A DNA stretch of 64,000 nucleotides from Babylonia areolata (taxonomy: Eukaryota > Mollusca > Gastropoda > Neogastropoda > Buccinidae). The stretch is taken from the NCBI RefSeq assembly GCF_041734735.1, contig NC_134897.1:4874204-4938203 (forward strand), read 5' to 3'. The position numbers were made by a program, and so were the translations under genes. This document shows, one piece after another, positions 12,948 through 23,603 of this stretch. The notes beneath the pieces are model-generated. The model had not been told where the DNA came from. It saw nothing but the letters and a program-made list of their open reading frames with translations, and ran no database searches. Position 1 is the first letter of the stretch, and every line of letters begins with the position of its first letter.

Positions 12948-13461
12948 AAGAGAGGCAAGGCCTTCAAGACTCACTTGTGATACACTTTTAAAAAAAAATC
13001 CAAGCTTTTTATGTATTGAGTATAATTTCAAAATGTAATGTTTAAGATGAGAAAGATCAGTTTAAAGCAAATTAAGTCCCCTAGCATTAATTACAGAGTA
13101 ATTTCCCTTTTTTTACTATCTGCACCAAAACGTTTGCAAAATAAATAAAACTTCCATGCTTAGCAAAAGAAGTTCCTGTTTGAACAAAAAATGATAAAAA
13201 TGACTGCTCTTGTTGTTGGGTCAGAATATCAGATCAAAGTGCCAAGTTTAGAGAATACCAAAAATATAAAAATAACAGTAAATGCAGTTGGCATATAATT
13301 AGGCTTCATTTTTTAAATTTTTTTGGTGCCCATCCCAGAGGTGCAATATTGTTTTAAACAAGATGACAGGAAAGAACTGAATTTTTCCTATTTTATGCCT
13401 AATTTCGTGTCAGCTGACAAAGTATTTGCAGAGAAAATGTCAATGTTAAAGTTTACCACGG

Positions 13462-13500
<39 letters not shown>

Positions 13501-13555
13501 ACCGAACACCGGGTTAAAACATAGACTCACTTTGTTTACACAAGTGAGTCAAAAA
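12948..13555 (+). repeat. Dispersed ~600-bp repeat, copy A (complete), with internal (AC)n
   Basis: This is the reference copy of a repeat present at least four times in the window. Its left end contains 'caaggccttcaa' then 'gactcacttgtg' (12968-12979). Its right end is the inverse, 'cacaagtgagtc' (13539-13550). An (AC)n tract lies near 13465-13496. No protein is encoded. The 12-bp inverted repeat near the ends suggests a non-autonomous DNA element (MITE-like), but the outer boundaries and target duplication are unclear. Confidence 0.8.
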
Positions 13556-13559
13556 GAAG

Positions 13560-14390
13560 AGCTTTCTGGGGGAATATACGAGCAAAAATACAAGATATCT
13601 TTATCAAGTCCAAATAACATCTTATCAGTCAGAAATACACAAAAACAGAATGAGTCACCTCAATATTTTTTTTAACAAATTGACAAAATTCATCCTTTAT
13701 CAAACAAACCACTCCACCTGATCGTCTCCCTTGTTTGGTGAACTTGACAGCTGATTTACAGAATAAAGTGTAGCCAGGAAACATATCAGATCGGCACTCT
13801 TCCATGAAAGTCTCAACCAGTCAGGCCAGTGCAGGTCGTTTATTTTCCGCATTCAAAAAGGCATTCTTGTTTCCTTTAGGTTTTGCCCTACGTTTAGCTC
13901 TGTTAAAACGTTTTCTGTTGAGCTTACATTCCTCATTACCAGGGTTCTCCAAACGGTTTCAGTTGGTGTTTTATATTCGCCCCTTTTTCTTTTTGATCAT
14001 TTCAAATTTCTTAGCATTATCCAACAAAACTGCAACCACTTTACTTACAATGGATTTAATTGTGCCCGCTGAGACGGAGTCGGGATGTCAATGTGGTGAA
14101 TCTAATTCATAATCTATCTCATTAACCACAGTGCCATCAAATTGTTGAGTGAAATCCTTTATATCATTCGATTATTTTACATAAACTGACTGTATAGACT
14201 CCACACCATTATCATAATTGCCAAGTGTGTTATCAACAACATGGAGTTTATTGAATGACGTATCAGGTCTATTAAGTTTCAAAGTAACTCGGAAAACAAC
14301 TCACTGAAATCCATCACACAAAAGTCTTTTACAATTTGCATATTGATATCACAATCCACCACCGATGTATTCTTACGTGTTAGTTTGCAA
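13560..14390 (-). mobile_element. LINE remnants (endonuclease piece and basic linker), minus strand
   Basis: Reading the minus strand, 14390-13830 gives a LINE linker-like region ('SIVSKVVAVLLDNAKKFEM', then the basic 'RKRFNRAKRRAKPKGN'). The stretch 13830-13560 gives an endonuclease-like piece ('FPGYTLF', 'GRRSGGVVCLIKDEFCQFV'). The order is unlike a single intact LINE, so two fragments or a rearrangement are likely. Several stops and frame shifts are present. Confidence 0.4.
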
Positions 14391-14580
14391 GGCAAGGCAA
14401 GGCAAATCAAGAAGTTTATTGCACGTGCCCCATGGGGGCATTGAAACAACATACACACACGTCTTTAACAGACACCATGTAAATAAAATGTGAAACAAAC
14501 AAAAAGGCTAACACTAGCAAACAGGCAAATGCAAATCACAAAGTCAATTTTCCTTAGTAATTGAACTGTAAAGCAAACAA
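14391..14580 (-). mobile_element. 3' end of an L2-like LINE with (CTTGC)n tail
   Basis: This begins on the + strand with tandem 'caaggcaaggcaagg', the reverse complement of a CTTGC-type tail. It matches 35228-35440 over about 190 bases, for example 'gggggcattgaaa' and 'gtcaattttccttagtaatt'. At 35 kb this sequence follows an L2-like LINE body, so here it is a detached 3' end of the same family. Confidence 0.65.
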
Positions 14581-15260
14581 CGTAAATGCCAACGCCGGCT
14601 TCAGTCCCCACCCGTCCATTTACAATCGCCAGCTGACATGTTGTACAAAAGCTAACTGAATTATGACCCATGTTATTTGTTTGTCTGTCTCCAGAATTTC
14701 TTGTTGGGAGGCTGTTATCATCGAAGTCCCCACCATCATCATTGTGGTCATTGTTTACAAGAGTCTCCTTTAGCTGCCCTGTTCATGAAGTATAGTCACC
14801 ATATAAACTGTCGATACTGAGTTGAGCAATGGAGACCCCCAGTTCAACATACGCATTCTTGTTAAAATATGGTGACCTCTCTGGTTATAAATATACCGCG
14901 CAAAATAGAACCTCTATTACTCTATCAAATTAAAAAAAGGATATCATTTTGGAAAAGGCTGCGGTTCACAATTTAATACTTATTACACACAGCGGGGTCA
15001 GTTTTACACTTAAACCTCTCTTCTTCAAATAGGGTTGTGTAAGGTACAAAACAGTTTCTTAATAGAAGAAGAACAACACAGGATTTGTGTTTGTATTTAT
15101 CTCTGTTCTTGTATGTATATCCATTAATCTGTGTATTATCAGTATCAGTCATTTTTCTTTCCGTAAAACACAATATGTCACTGCGTTAAATAGAGTCCAG
15201 GAAGTCAGGATATAATAACTTAGATTTCATCCCACAAACATTCAAAACTGAGCGAGATGA
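14581..15260 (-). mobile_element. LINE endonuclease-domain fragment, minus strand
   Basis: The minus strand reads as an APE-type LINE endonuclease in pieces. The N-terminal block is 'VLNVCGMKSKLLYPDFLDS', followed by 'DILCFTERKMTDTDNTQING' and later 'CQLAIVNGRVG'. The catalytic QETH-type glutamate block appears as 'CFTERK'. The frame is broken between blocks. No RT is attached, and the piece abuts the L2-like tail at about 14580. Confidence 0.5.
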
Positions 15261-15299
15261 AGATGCAGATGAACGACAAATATTACCCTGTGAAGTAAT

Positions 15300-16680
15300 A
15301 GTGTTTTTTTCTTTGTTATTAGGGTCGTCATCACTTTTGTCCTCGTTTTCATCAAACTTGTCATCATCCCTGTCCTCATCATCACTATCGTTAGTGTCAT
15401 CACTGTCGTCATCACCGTCAACATCACTGATGTCGTCACTGTCACTGGATCATTACTGTTAAATTCATGTGATCGCGATCAGTGAAATCGTCATCGTTAT
15501 TCTTATCATCGTCAGTGTTGTCATTACTCTCGTTGCTATCTAATATTCTACAGCACCAACGACAAGGTTACGGACTGCCTAAGAACTACAGTCTTAAGAA
15601 AATTCGACATCAAACTCATCAACACCACCAGCAACACAATTACTCCCTAAGTCCTTGTCAAAATCATTGCCATCAACTAATCACTATCAAGGGCGTAAAC
15701 ACAATCATTCCTACAATTGTAGATATTGCAGTCAACATTAACGTTATCGTTGTTTTTAACGTCACCATTAACACAGTCGTGCTCAGAATTATCAGTACTA
15801 CCATCACCACCGCCCCCGCCTTTATCTTCCCCCTTGTCCTTAACACCGCCCACAACACACTTATTCTGACAATCAGTCTGACAATCATAAACACCGTCAT
15901 CAGCATCAACTTCTGTATCAGACTCATAACACTGCCATTGACACCATCACCATAGTCATCAGCAACGCCTTCGACCCAATCATCACTGTCATCACTGTCA
16001 CCATTGACACAATCATCATAATCATCAACGCCGCTATTGACAAAATCAACACCCTTGACACAGTCAACATGATCATCTACGTCTCCCTTGACACAATCAT
16101 CACAATCACCAACGCCACCATTGATAAAATCATCACAATCATCAGCACCTCCATTAGAACAATCATCACAATTATTAGTACTACTACTGACACAGTCATT
16201 AACACCACCATTGTTACCTTCATAACAGTCGTCAGCACATCCACTGTAAGAATCGACACCATCATCAACATCATCTGTATCACAATCATCCACGCCACCA
16301 CTGACAATCTTCACAATCATCAACACTATCATTGACACAATCGTCACAATTATCAACACACACAATCATCAGCCTCATCACATCATGATCATCAACACCA
16401 CCTCTGACATAATCCTCAAAATGATCAATAATGCCATTGACACAATCTTCACAATCATTCACACTGCTATTGACATTATCATCCGCATCACACGCTACAC
16501 AAACATGGTCGTCAATCCCGTCACTGACTCAAACAATAATCACAATCATTAGCACTGCTATGGACACAGACATCACAATCACCGACACTGCCATGAACAC
16601 AGTCATCACAAACATGGACACCATCAACAGTCATTAGCACCGCCCTCGGCACAATCATCAGCACCGCAGTTGACAAAGCG
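15300..16680. repeat. Degenerate ~33-bp minisatellite (ATC/AAC-rich)
   Basis: A long tract of diverged copies of a unit built from 'acaatcatcaacaccacca' like words, with a period of about 33 bp. On the minus strand this keeps an open frame of 230 codons (16365-15673). Its translation repeats an 11-residue word close to N-G-G-V-D-D-C-D-D-C-V at least eight times. The opposite strand is also partly open, as expected for a tandem repeat. I treat the protein as a by-product. Confidence 0.75.
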
Positions 16681-16699
16681 AGGTTTGAAGGTAACAACA

Positions 16700-18245
16700 A
16701 TGCTGTCTGCATGTGTGTTCCTTCTTTGTGTACATGAGTCGCAGGCAGACTCTGGCCAGAGTGCTACTCAACCGTCTCATAGCGCACCTTGAGCAAGGTC
16801 TCCTACCAGAGAGCCAGTATGGCTTCCGGAAAGAACGCGGGACTATCGACATGGTGTTTGCTGCCATGCAGCTCCAGGAGAAGTGTCAGGAACAGAACGC
16901 CGACCTTTACTCCACCTATGCCGATCTGACCAAGGCCTTCGATACTGTTAGCAGAGATGGCCTTTGGAGAATCATGGCGAAGTACGGGTGTCCCAGAAAG
17001 TTCATCACCATCATACGGCAACTACACGATGGGATGCTGGCCCGAGTCCAAGACAACGGAGAGACTTCAGAACCATTCCCTGTCTCCAACGGAGTCAAGC
17101 AAGGGTGTGTTCTTGCCCCCACCCTGTTCAGTCTCCTGTTTTCAGCCATGCTGACAGATGCCTTCAGAGACGCTGACGTAGGCATTGACATCAGGTACCG
17201 CACAGATGGCTCACTCTTCAACCTCAGGAGGCTTCAAGCAAAAACCAAGGTGAGGACAGACACTGTCAACGACTTCCTGTTTGCTGATGACTGCGCTCTC
17301 AACGCTGCCTCCGAAGCTGACATGCAACACAGCGACAAGTTCTCTGTTGCCTGTGACAACTTTGGCCTCACAATCAGCACAAAGAAGGCTGAGGCGATGC
17401 ACCAGCCAGCTCCAGGAAAGCCTTACGTTGAACCAAACATCTTCATCAACGGGCAACGACTGAACGCGGTGGACAAGTTCACATACCTGGGCAGTATACT
17501 CTCTCGCACAGTTGTCATCGACGACGAGGTGAATGCCAGACTCGCCAAAGCCAGCGCTGCCTTCGGCAGACTCCATAAGAGTGTTTGAAACAGGAGAGGC
17601 ATCACCCTGGAGACGAAGCTCAAAGTATACAAGGCCATAGTTCTCACCATACTGCTCTATGGATGTGAATCATGGACGGTCTACAAACGCCACGCCAAAA
17701 AGCTGAACCACTTCCACACCACCAGCCTCAGAAAACTTCTCGGCATAAAGTGGCAAGAGAAGATCCCTGACACAGAGGTGCTCACTCGTGTAAACTTGCC
17801 CAGCATCTACACCATCTTGATGCAGGCCCAGCTGCGCTGGGCAGGCCATGTAGTTCGCATGCCAGACCACCGGCTCCCCAAGAAACTGCTGTACGGCGAA
17901 CTCCAACATGGCAAGCGCTCCCATGGAGGCCAAAAGAAGCGCTTCAAAGACACTCTGAAAGCTTCTCTGAAGGCCTTCAACATCAGCCACGACACATGGG
18001 AGCTGAATGCAGTGGACAGACCAAAGTGGCGTTCAGCTGTCCACAAAGGCGCCAAATCATGTGAGGCCAACAGAATCGCTGCAGCAGAGCAACGCAGACA
18101 GGCCAGGAAAAGCAGTGCCAGCAAGTCCCCGACAGCCGCCACCATTCCCTGTCCACACTGCGTCAGAACCTTCCGGGCGCGGATTGGCCTGACCAGTCAT
18201 CTGCGCACCCACAGAGCCCAACCCACCCATCCCCAGGATGACTAG
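16700..18245 (+). mobile_element. LINE RT and C-terminal region with a C2H2 finger, 5'-truncated
   Basis: This carries the RT core and everything downstream of it: 'GLLPESQYGFRKERGTIDMV', 'LTKAFDTVSRDGLW', 'SNGVKQGCVLAPTLFS', catalytic 'FLFADDCALNA', 'DKFTYLGSIL', then 'YGCESWTVY', 'QLRWAGHVVRMPDHRLPKKL'. It ends in a C2H2 zinc finger 'CPHCVRTFRARIGLTSHLRT'. The main open frame runs 16713-17588 and stops at a single TGA (17586). The same frame then continues open to 18245, so decay is light. The endonuclease and ORF1 are missing. The same family recurs on the minus strand at 62583-64000. Clade not assigned. Confidence 0.85.
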
Positions 18246-18539
18246 ATGGTCCTCGTCGATCCCGACGGACGAACCACATGAGACATGGAACTATGTAGTG
18301 AGTACTTTCGGCATCTCATGTGGGATCATTTGCCAAACACTAACGTCCTGAGGCAGGTGGCGTTCCTGGCATTCAAATCATGCTGTGTTGGATAGGACAC
18401 CGACTGAGCATGGATTAAGTACGAACTCCGAAGAGCATCTTATTTTCAGAGCTAACGATAACCTGGGAGGCTGGAGTTAGGATTCTCAAATTGGGATTAT
18501 CCAACTCATTCTCTCCACGCTTCTCCACAGCTGCAAATC
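18246..18539 (+). other. Possible 3' UTR of the upstream LINE
   Basis: Noncoding sequence directly after the LINE stop codon. No polyadenylation tract or duplication was identified. Assignment to the LINE is inference from position. Confidence 0.3.
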
Positions 18540-18790
18540 TTAAGCCTACATGATAGAAAAAAATCGGATGTCTTTGACGCCAAATGCCTACGTAAAATCC
18601 TAGTCATCAAATGCCACGATTCATTTCAGATGAAGAGGTCAGAGATATCCCACCAGCCTCATGTCAACCATCATGTACAAACGGCGTCTTTGCTGGCTGG
18701 GACAGGTACTGATACTCCCCGCAACAAGAACTGGCGGCAAACAGTGGAGAGAGAGACCTAAGACAGTCGATGTAGTAACAGCAGCACATT
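18540..18790 (+). mobile_element. Short LINE C-terminal fragment
   Basis: A frame starting near 18565 reads 'FDAKCLRKILVIKCHDSFQM', then 'VFAGWDR' and 'RPKTVDV' in shifting frames. This resembles the C-terminal 'CLRRIL...RLRWLGHV...GRPKTTW' region of LINEs, with numerous breaks. It abuts the 40-bp minisatellite, which may have grown inside this copy. Confidence 0.45.
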
Positions 18791-18847
18791 AGCGTGTACC
18801 ATGCACGGGCGGGGAAGGAGGGTTTCAAGTGTGACACGGACACTGTA

Positions 18848-20290
18848 CAGACTTCATTGTGAGCGTGTAACATCTCAATGGCTGACAGTGACTTCACTGA
18901 AAGTATGTAACATCTCAATGGCCGACAGTGACTTCACTGAAAGTATGTAACATCTCAATGGCCGACAGTGACTTCACTGAAAGTATGTAACATCTCAATT
19001 GTCGACAGTGACTTCACTGAAAGTATGTAACATCTCAATTGTCGACAGTGACTTCACTGAAAGTATGTAACATCTCATTGGCCGACAGTGACTTCGCTGA
19101 AAGCGTGTAACATCTCAATTGTTGACAGTGACTTCACTGAAAGTATGTAACATCTCAATTGTCGACAGTGACTTCACTGAAAGTATGTAACATCTCAATG
19201 GCCGACAGTGACTTCACTGAAGGTATGTAACATCTAAATGGCCGACAGTGACTTCACTGAAAGTATGTAACATCTCAATGGCTGACAGTGACTTCACTGA
19301 AAGTATGTAACATCTCAATGGCCGACAGTGACTTCACTGAAAGTATGTAACATCTCAATGGCCGACAGTGACTTCACTGAAAGTATGTAACATCTCAATT
19401 GTCGACAGTGACTTCACTGAAAGTATGTAACATCTCAATTGTCGACAGTGACTTCACTGAAAGTATGTAACATCTCATTGGCCGACAGTGACTTCGCTGA
19501 AAGCGTGTAACATCTCAATTGTTGACAGTGACTTCACTGAAAGTATGTAACATCTCAATTGTCGACAGTGACTTCACTGAAAGTATGTAACATCTCAATG
19601 GCCGACAGTGACTTCACTGAAGGTATGTAACATCTAAATGGCCGACAGTGACTTCACTGAAGGTATGTAACATCTCAATGGCCGACAGTGACTTCGCTGA
19701 AAGCGTGTAACATCTAAATGGCCGACAGTGACTTCACTGAAAGTATGTAACATCTCAATGGCCGACAGTGACTTCACTGAAGGTATGTAACATCTAAATG
19801 GCCGACAGTGACTTCACTGAAGGTATGTAACATCTCAATGGCCGACAGTGACTTCGCTGAAAGCGTGTAACATCTAAATGGCCGGTAGTGACTTCACTGA
19901 AAATATGTAACATCTAAATGGCCGACAGTGACTTCGCTGAAAGCGTGTAACATCTCAATTGTCGACAGTGACTTCACTGAAAGCGTGCAACATCTCAATT
20001 GTCGACAGTGACTTCACTGAAAGCGTGTAACATCTCAACTGTCGACAGTGACTTTACTGAAAGCGTGTAACATCTCAGTTGTCGACAGTGACTTCGCTGA
20101 AAGCGTGTAACATCTAAATGGCCGACAGTGACTTCACTGAAAGTATGTAACATCTAAATGGCCGACAGTGACTTCATTGAAAGTGTGTAACATCTCAGTT
20201 GTCGACAGTGACTTCAATGAAAGCGCGTAACATCTCAGTTGTCGACAGTGACTTCATTGAAAGCGCGAAACATCTCACTGGCCGAGAGAA
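18848..20290. repeat. 40-bp minisatellite, about 36 copies, with higher-order repeats
   Basis: Head-to-tail 40-bp units built from 'aagtatgtaacatctcaatg' and 'gccgacagtgacttcactga'. Variants are 'attgtcgac' for 'atggccgac', 'acttcgctga', and 'aagcgtgtaa'. The order of variants itself repeats: ten units at 18861-19260 are matched unit by unit by 19261-19660 (a 400-bp higher-order repeat). A four-unit (160-bp) block at about 19621 recurs at about 19781. Forty is not a multiple of three and stops occur, so it is noncoding. The last units (20120-20290) are more diverged. Confidence 0.95.
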
Positions 20291-20629
20291 ACACCCTGGC
20301 AGCAGTCCGTCGTGCAGTCAACGTCGCCTGGAGCTGGACAGCAGGTGACAGGCCCTGAAGTTAGTAACCATCAAGCCACAGACATCTGTGGCCTCTGATC
20401 TCTGCGAGTACTCTCGGGTTCGGGAAAAAACGAATAAAAGTCACCTGATCCTGGACCAAACATTGGATTACAGAAATTAAAAGATTCTAACATACCTGCG
20501 ATGTTACCATATCGCATGAAAATTTGTTTAATTAGGAACACTGTCACTGTCTCCAGCGTTTGTGCACGTCTCTCAGAATATCTCTGATAAAGGGAACTCC
20601 AGTTCTGATGTTGTCTCTGTCCTCTTCAG
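20291..20629. other. Gene-free stretch upstream of the candidate first exon
   Basis: Single-copy-looking sequence between the minisatellite and the acceptor at 20629. It could hold promoter or 5' UTR sequence of the SRCR gene, but no TATA box or other element stands out. Confidence 0.3.
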
Positions 20630-20700
20630 CGCGCCGGGAGAATTTGGAAGGATGGCGATTGACAGTGTGAGCTCTGTTGTGTTCCTTTCGTGGCTCATGT
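20630..20700 (+). CDS. Candidate start exon of the SRCR gene (signal peptide)
   Basis: A 71-bp interval preceded by a pyrimidine-rich acceptor (tctctgtcctcttcag) and followed by a perfect donor (gtgagt). It contains an ATG at 20652 with A at -3 and G at +4. The 49 coding bases give 'MAIDSVSSVVFLSWLM' plus one base, leaving phase 1. The next SRCR exon (22401) opens in phase 1, and the junction codon becomes TAT (Tyr). The short hydrophobic run 'VSSVVFLSWLM' could be the core of a secretion signal. It is on the short side for a signal peptide, and no second line of evidence links it to the SRCR exon. The acceptor implies a further 5' UTR exon upstream. Confidence 0.45.
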
Positions 20701-22400
20701 GTGAGTTTACACACAACCGGAGTCCGTGTGATAACACGGTGTTCCGTGTGTGTGTGTGTGTGTGGGAAGGGGGGGGGGGGGTAAACATTCACAAATTAAT
20801 TTTCTCTGGAAACAGTTAGTCTGGTAATACTAAATCAAAATAGGAAAAAAATCAGTATAAATTTTATAATGACAAAGCATTTCTGTGTAGTGTACACATA
20901 TTTAAAAAAACAAAAACCAAGATGTTTCCAAATTAAACCGGTTCGTTCCATATATTTGTATAATGACAATGCGCTTCTGTGTAGGCTAGAAACAAATATA
21001 AAGAAATTGAAATGTTTCCAAAGTCAGGATACTGATACATGTTTGTTTCTTGATAAAAAAATTTAAAAAATGAACACTTTTATCTGACATACTGACATGC
21101 TAATCAATATCAGTTCATCTTTTTAGTTCAGTCAGAAGCTTCTTCTGATCTCGAAGTTGAATTGGTGCATACAAGTTACAACTGCAATATACTGCAAGGC
21201 ATAGAAAGGCTTTAGTGTTTTAGTATATTCGGCCAAGTGGTCTGAAGTCGGAAACACTTTATCAATATAGTGAATATAAATAAAGAGCACGCGCGGCATC
21301 GCAATGATAACACATTATTGAAAGGCGAAGAAAGCCGCAAAATCTTATTCTGAGACTTATTTCTACTAAGGCTTTATCTCTTACTGCATAATGTCCGCGA
21401 ACGAAAATCGAAATCACCAGATTTACTTGCACAACGCACACAGACATGAAATGACAGACGTTGGGACATCACTCTGAGTGCGCAAGCGCCAATCACTAAA
21501 AACTTCCGCTTCTTCCGGTCTTGAGATCATTACGATCGAGAAGAAAAAGGAGATGAATGAGTCATACTTTTAGAAGATGACGCGCGTTTTTGCACGCTTC
21601 GAAAATTATTAGACATAATTTTGCGGATTTTTTAAAATTTTATTATTTTATTTTTTTATTTACCGAAGCTATAGTGCTAAGAGAGGTTTGAACAGACTTG
21701 GATATCACAGTCAGTGATTTCAAACTGACGATTTACGGAGAAGGCACAATCGACATAACTGCAATATTCTGAGTTGTTGAACGCGCGCAATCCGACAAAA
21801 AAATTCTGGAAGGAAATGAACTTGCCTGGGGGGATTATCGTGTGTTTTACGCCCGAAAATGTGTTTGACGATTTCGTTATGATTTGAAACTTTGATAGAT
21901 CTATAGGATACATTATGATGATAAAACATTGAAATGCCGTTCGATTGCGCAGGACAACACTGTTACGTCTCCACCACACAATTTACGGTTCGACAAACTC
22001 TCGTTTCTGGTGGTGAGCGAAAATGTTATTTGGATCGATATATATAAGTACTGGGAACCCCACCTTCCCTCTCCTCCGCGCCCCACGTTCACGTGAGCCA
22101 TGAAGACTGCCTGTTGTGTGTTACACAAAGTTGAAGCCACATAGAAACAGTGGTTTGACAAGCCGACGGACAACCACGCAGAGTGTTCGGCGCTTAACTA
22201 GGATGTTGGTGTCCGTCTAATATCATCATCTTAGATGAACAGACTATAAATAAGTGAACAACAGGATGTTGAAGATGCTCATTCATACTGATGATCATGA
22301 CGACAACGAAGACATAATGACGATGACGACGAGAATGACGACGGTGAGTATAACAACAAGATAATCATGATGAAAACACTTACGTTGACCCGCTTTGCAG
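20701..22400. other. Intron 1 (if the start exon is right), with a local duplication
   Basis: Contains a GT/G-run at 20745-20780 and two similar ~85-bp blocks about 94 bp apart (20865-20945 and 20960-21040; both hold 'ataatgacaa' and 'atgtttccaaa'). There is also a GC-richer patch near 21480-21600 and a GAC/ATG-rich simple stretch at 22295-22350. It ends with 'ccgctttgcag', a good acceptor. Confidence 0.45.
21677..21979 (-). CDS. Unassigned 100-codon open frame, possible exon or pseudogene
   Basis: An open frame outside any recognised repeat. It reads 'IIPPGKFISFQNFFVGLRAF', then 'NNSEYCSYVDCAFSV' and 'NRQFEITDCDIQVC'. The alternation of hydrophobic and polar residues looks like a beta-rich extracellular domain and is faintly like H-type lectin repeats, but I cannot confirm that. 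There is no clear start codon context or flanking splice sites. It lies antisense inside the presumed first intron of the SRCR gene. A chance frame remains possible. Confidence 0.25.
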   Translation of the reverse strand: MWWRRNSVVLRNRTAFQCFIIIMYPIDLSKFQIITKSSNTFSGVKHTIIPPGKFISFQNFFVGLRAFNNSEYCSYVDCAFSVNRQFEITDCDIQVCSNLS

Positions 22401-22557
22401 ATGACTTTGCTGTTAGACTGCAGCTTTTGGAGGGGGACGGGGACCCTACACGGGGGGTGGTCGAGGTGTATATTGACGGCGTGTGGGGCCAGGTATGTGA
22501 TGACTACTGGAGCAGGGAGGATGCTCAGGTCGTCTGCAGGCAGCTGGGTTTGCCAAG
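22401..22557 (+). CDS. SRCR domain exon, N-terminal half
   Basis: Encodes the first half of a scavenger receptor cysteine-rich domain, an extracellular, disulfide-bonded ligand-binding module. The hallmark blocks are '[20 protein letters not shown]', then '[20 protein letters not shown]' and 'CRQLGLP'. These match the family pattern of a leading strand, W-G-x-V-C-D-D-x-W, and V-C-R-Q-L-G. The exon is bounded by a good acceptor (ccgctttgcag) and donor (CCAAG|gtctgt). It enters in phase 1 and leaves in phase 2. Phase 1 entry is the usual boundary of SRCR domains. The second half of the domain is 17.7 kb downstream at 40264, and the phases and the domain order fit. Confidence 0.85.
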
Positions 22558-23412
22558 GTCTGTACCTCCACCCTCTCTCTCTCTCTCCGTCTCTGTCTGT
22601 GTCTGTCTGTCTGTCTCTCTCTCACGTTTTCTTCCCACCTGATCCCTTTCCCTCGTCCTCCGCCTGCTGTCTCCTTGTCTCCGATCCTCAGCCCCTAACC
22701 ATTCAATAGAAATGTTCTGTTTTACTTTTAAAATATATTTATAGTTCCCCCTTCCTATTTTTAGGTTTAAATCGGTTTTGCTGTTCACTTTTAAGACATA
22801 ATTTGCAGTTTTGCAAGCTGATAATGCTTTTTTTTAAAACAAATATTTATCTTGGTCTAAATTGTTCTTTTGATAATTATTATGATCACTTGATTTGTTT
22901 CTCAATTCTTTTTGTTAGGATTATGATCTCATCAAGCTGATGGTGTTTTTCTTTCTTTCATTCTTCCTTTCTTTTTATGTTATTCTTCCATTGTCGTTGT
23001 CTTTTTCATCCTCGTTCTCCTCCTCCTCCATTTCTTCTTCTTCCTCCTCTTTACTTAGTTTGATTTTTTGTTTAATTATTCTTTTAAAATAATTATTATT
23101 TTGTCATTGTGAGGGCATGATGAAAAGCAGCTTGTAGTGTATCCTTACCCTCAATAAAACATTTGAGTTCGAGAGTTCTAGTTCTCTCTCTGTTCTTTCT
23201 CTTTCACCCACCTCCTCCTTTCTCTGATTGGTTACTTAGTAGCAGCAGAAAAATGTACATACAAAAATAAAGAAATGCCTGTGAAAATTAGGTGTTTTGT
23301 TTCCTAAAAAATAACTCAATAAAAAGTAGCTGAACTTAGGTATTTATATAACCTCATGAGTACAGCGAAGTATGGTATTCTGTAAGTTATGCAAAAGCTG
23401 TGTTTTTAATTT

Positions 23413-23427
23413 TGATTTGCATGATTT
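23413..23427. repeat. Target-site duplication, left copy
   Basis: tgatttgcatgattt, identical to 32126-32140. It directly precedes the poly(T) tract that is the tail of the minus-strand LINE. The last T's merge with the tail, so the edge is uncertain by a few bases. Confidence 0.9.
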
Positions 23428-23603
23428 TTTTTTTTTTTTTCAACATTTTTTATTCAGACAAAGGTTTACAGATACAGAATTTATATGTTTTGTGCATTAG
23501 AAAGTATAGGGTAGGCATATAATTAAGTTCTAAGTACTGACAAATCTATAACAGCAAAACAATATATGTTCAATGTCAAAGTTCCAAGGTATCATTGAAA
23601 AGC

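Noticed and set aside
15673-16365. 230-codon Asp/Cys-rich frame as a real protein gene
   Set aside because: It lies entirely in a degenerate minisatellite whose other frames are also long and open. Kept only as a finding.
18848-20290. CRISPR-like array from the regular 40-bp spacing
   Set aside because: Units are contiguous with no unique spacers, the setting is eukaryotic, and no cas gene exists. It is a minisatellite.
22525-22788. Minus-strand frame over the SRCR exon edge
   Set aside because: It is a shadow of the plus-strand exon and of the CT-rich intron start.
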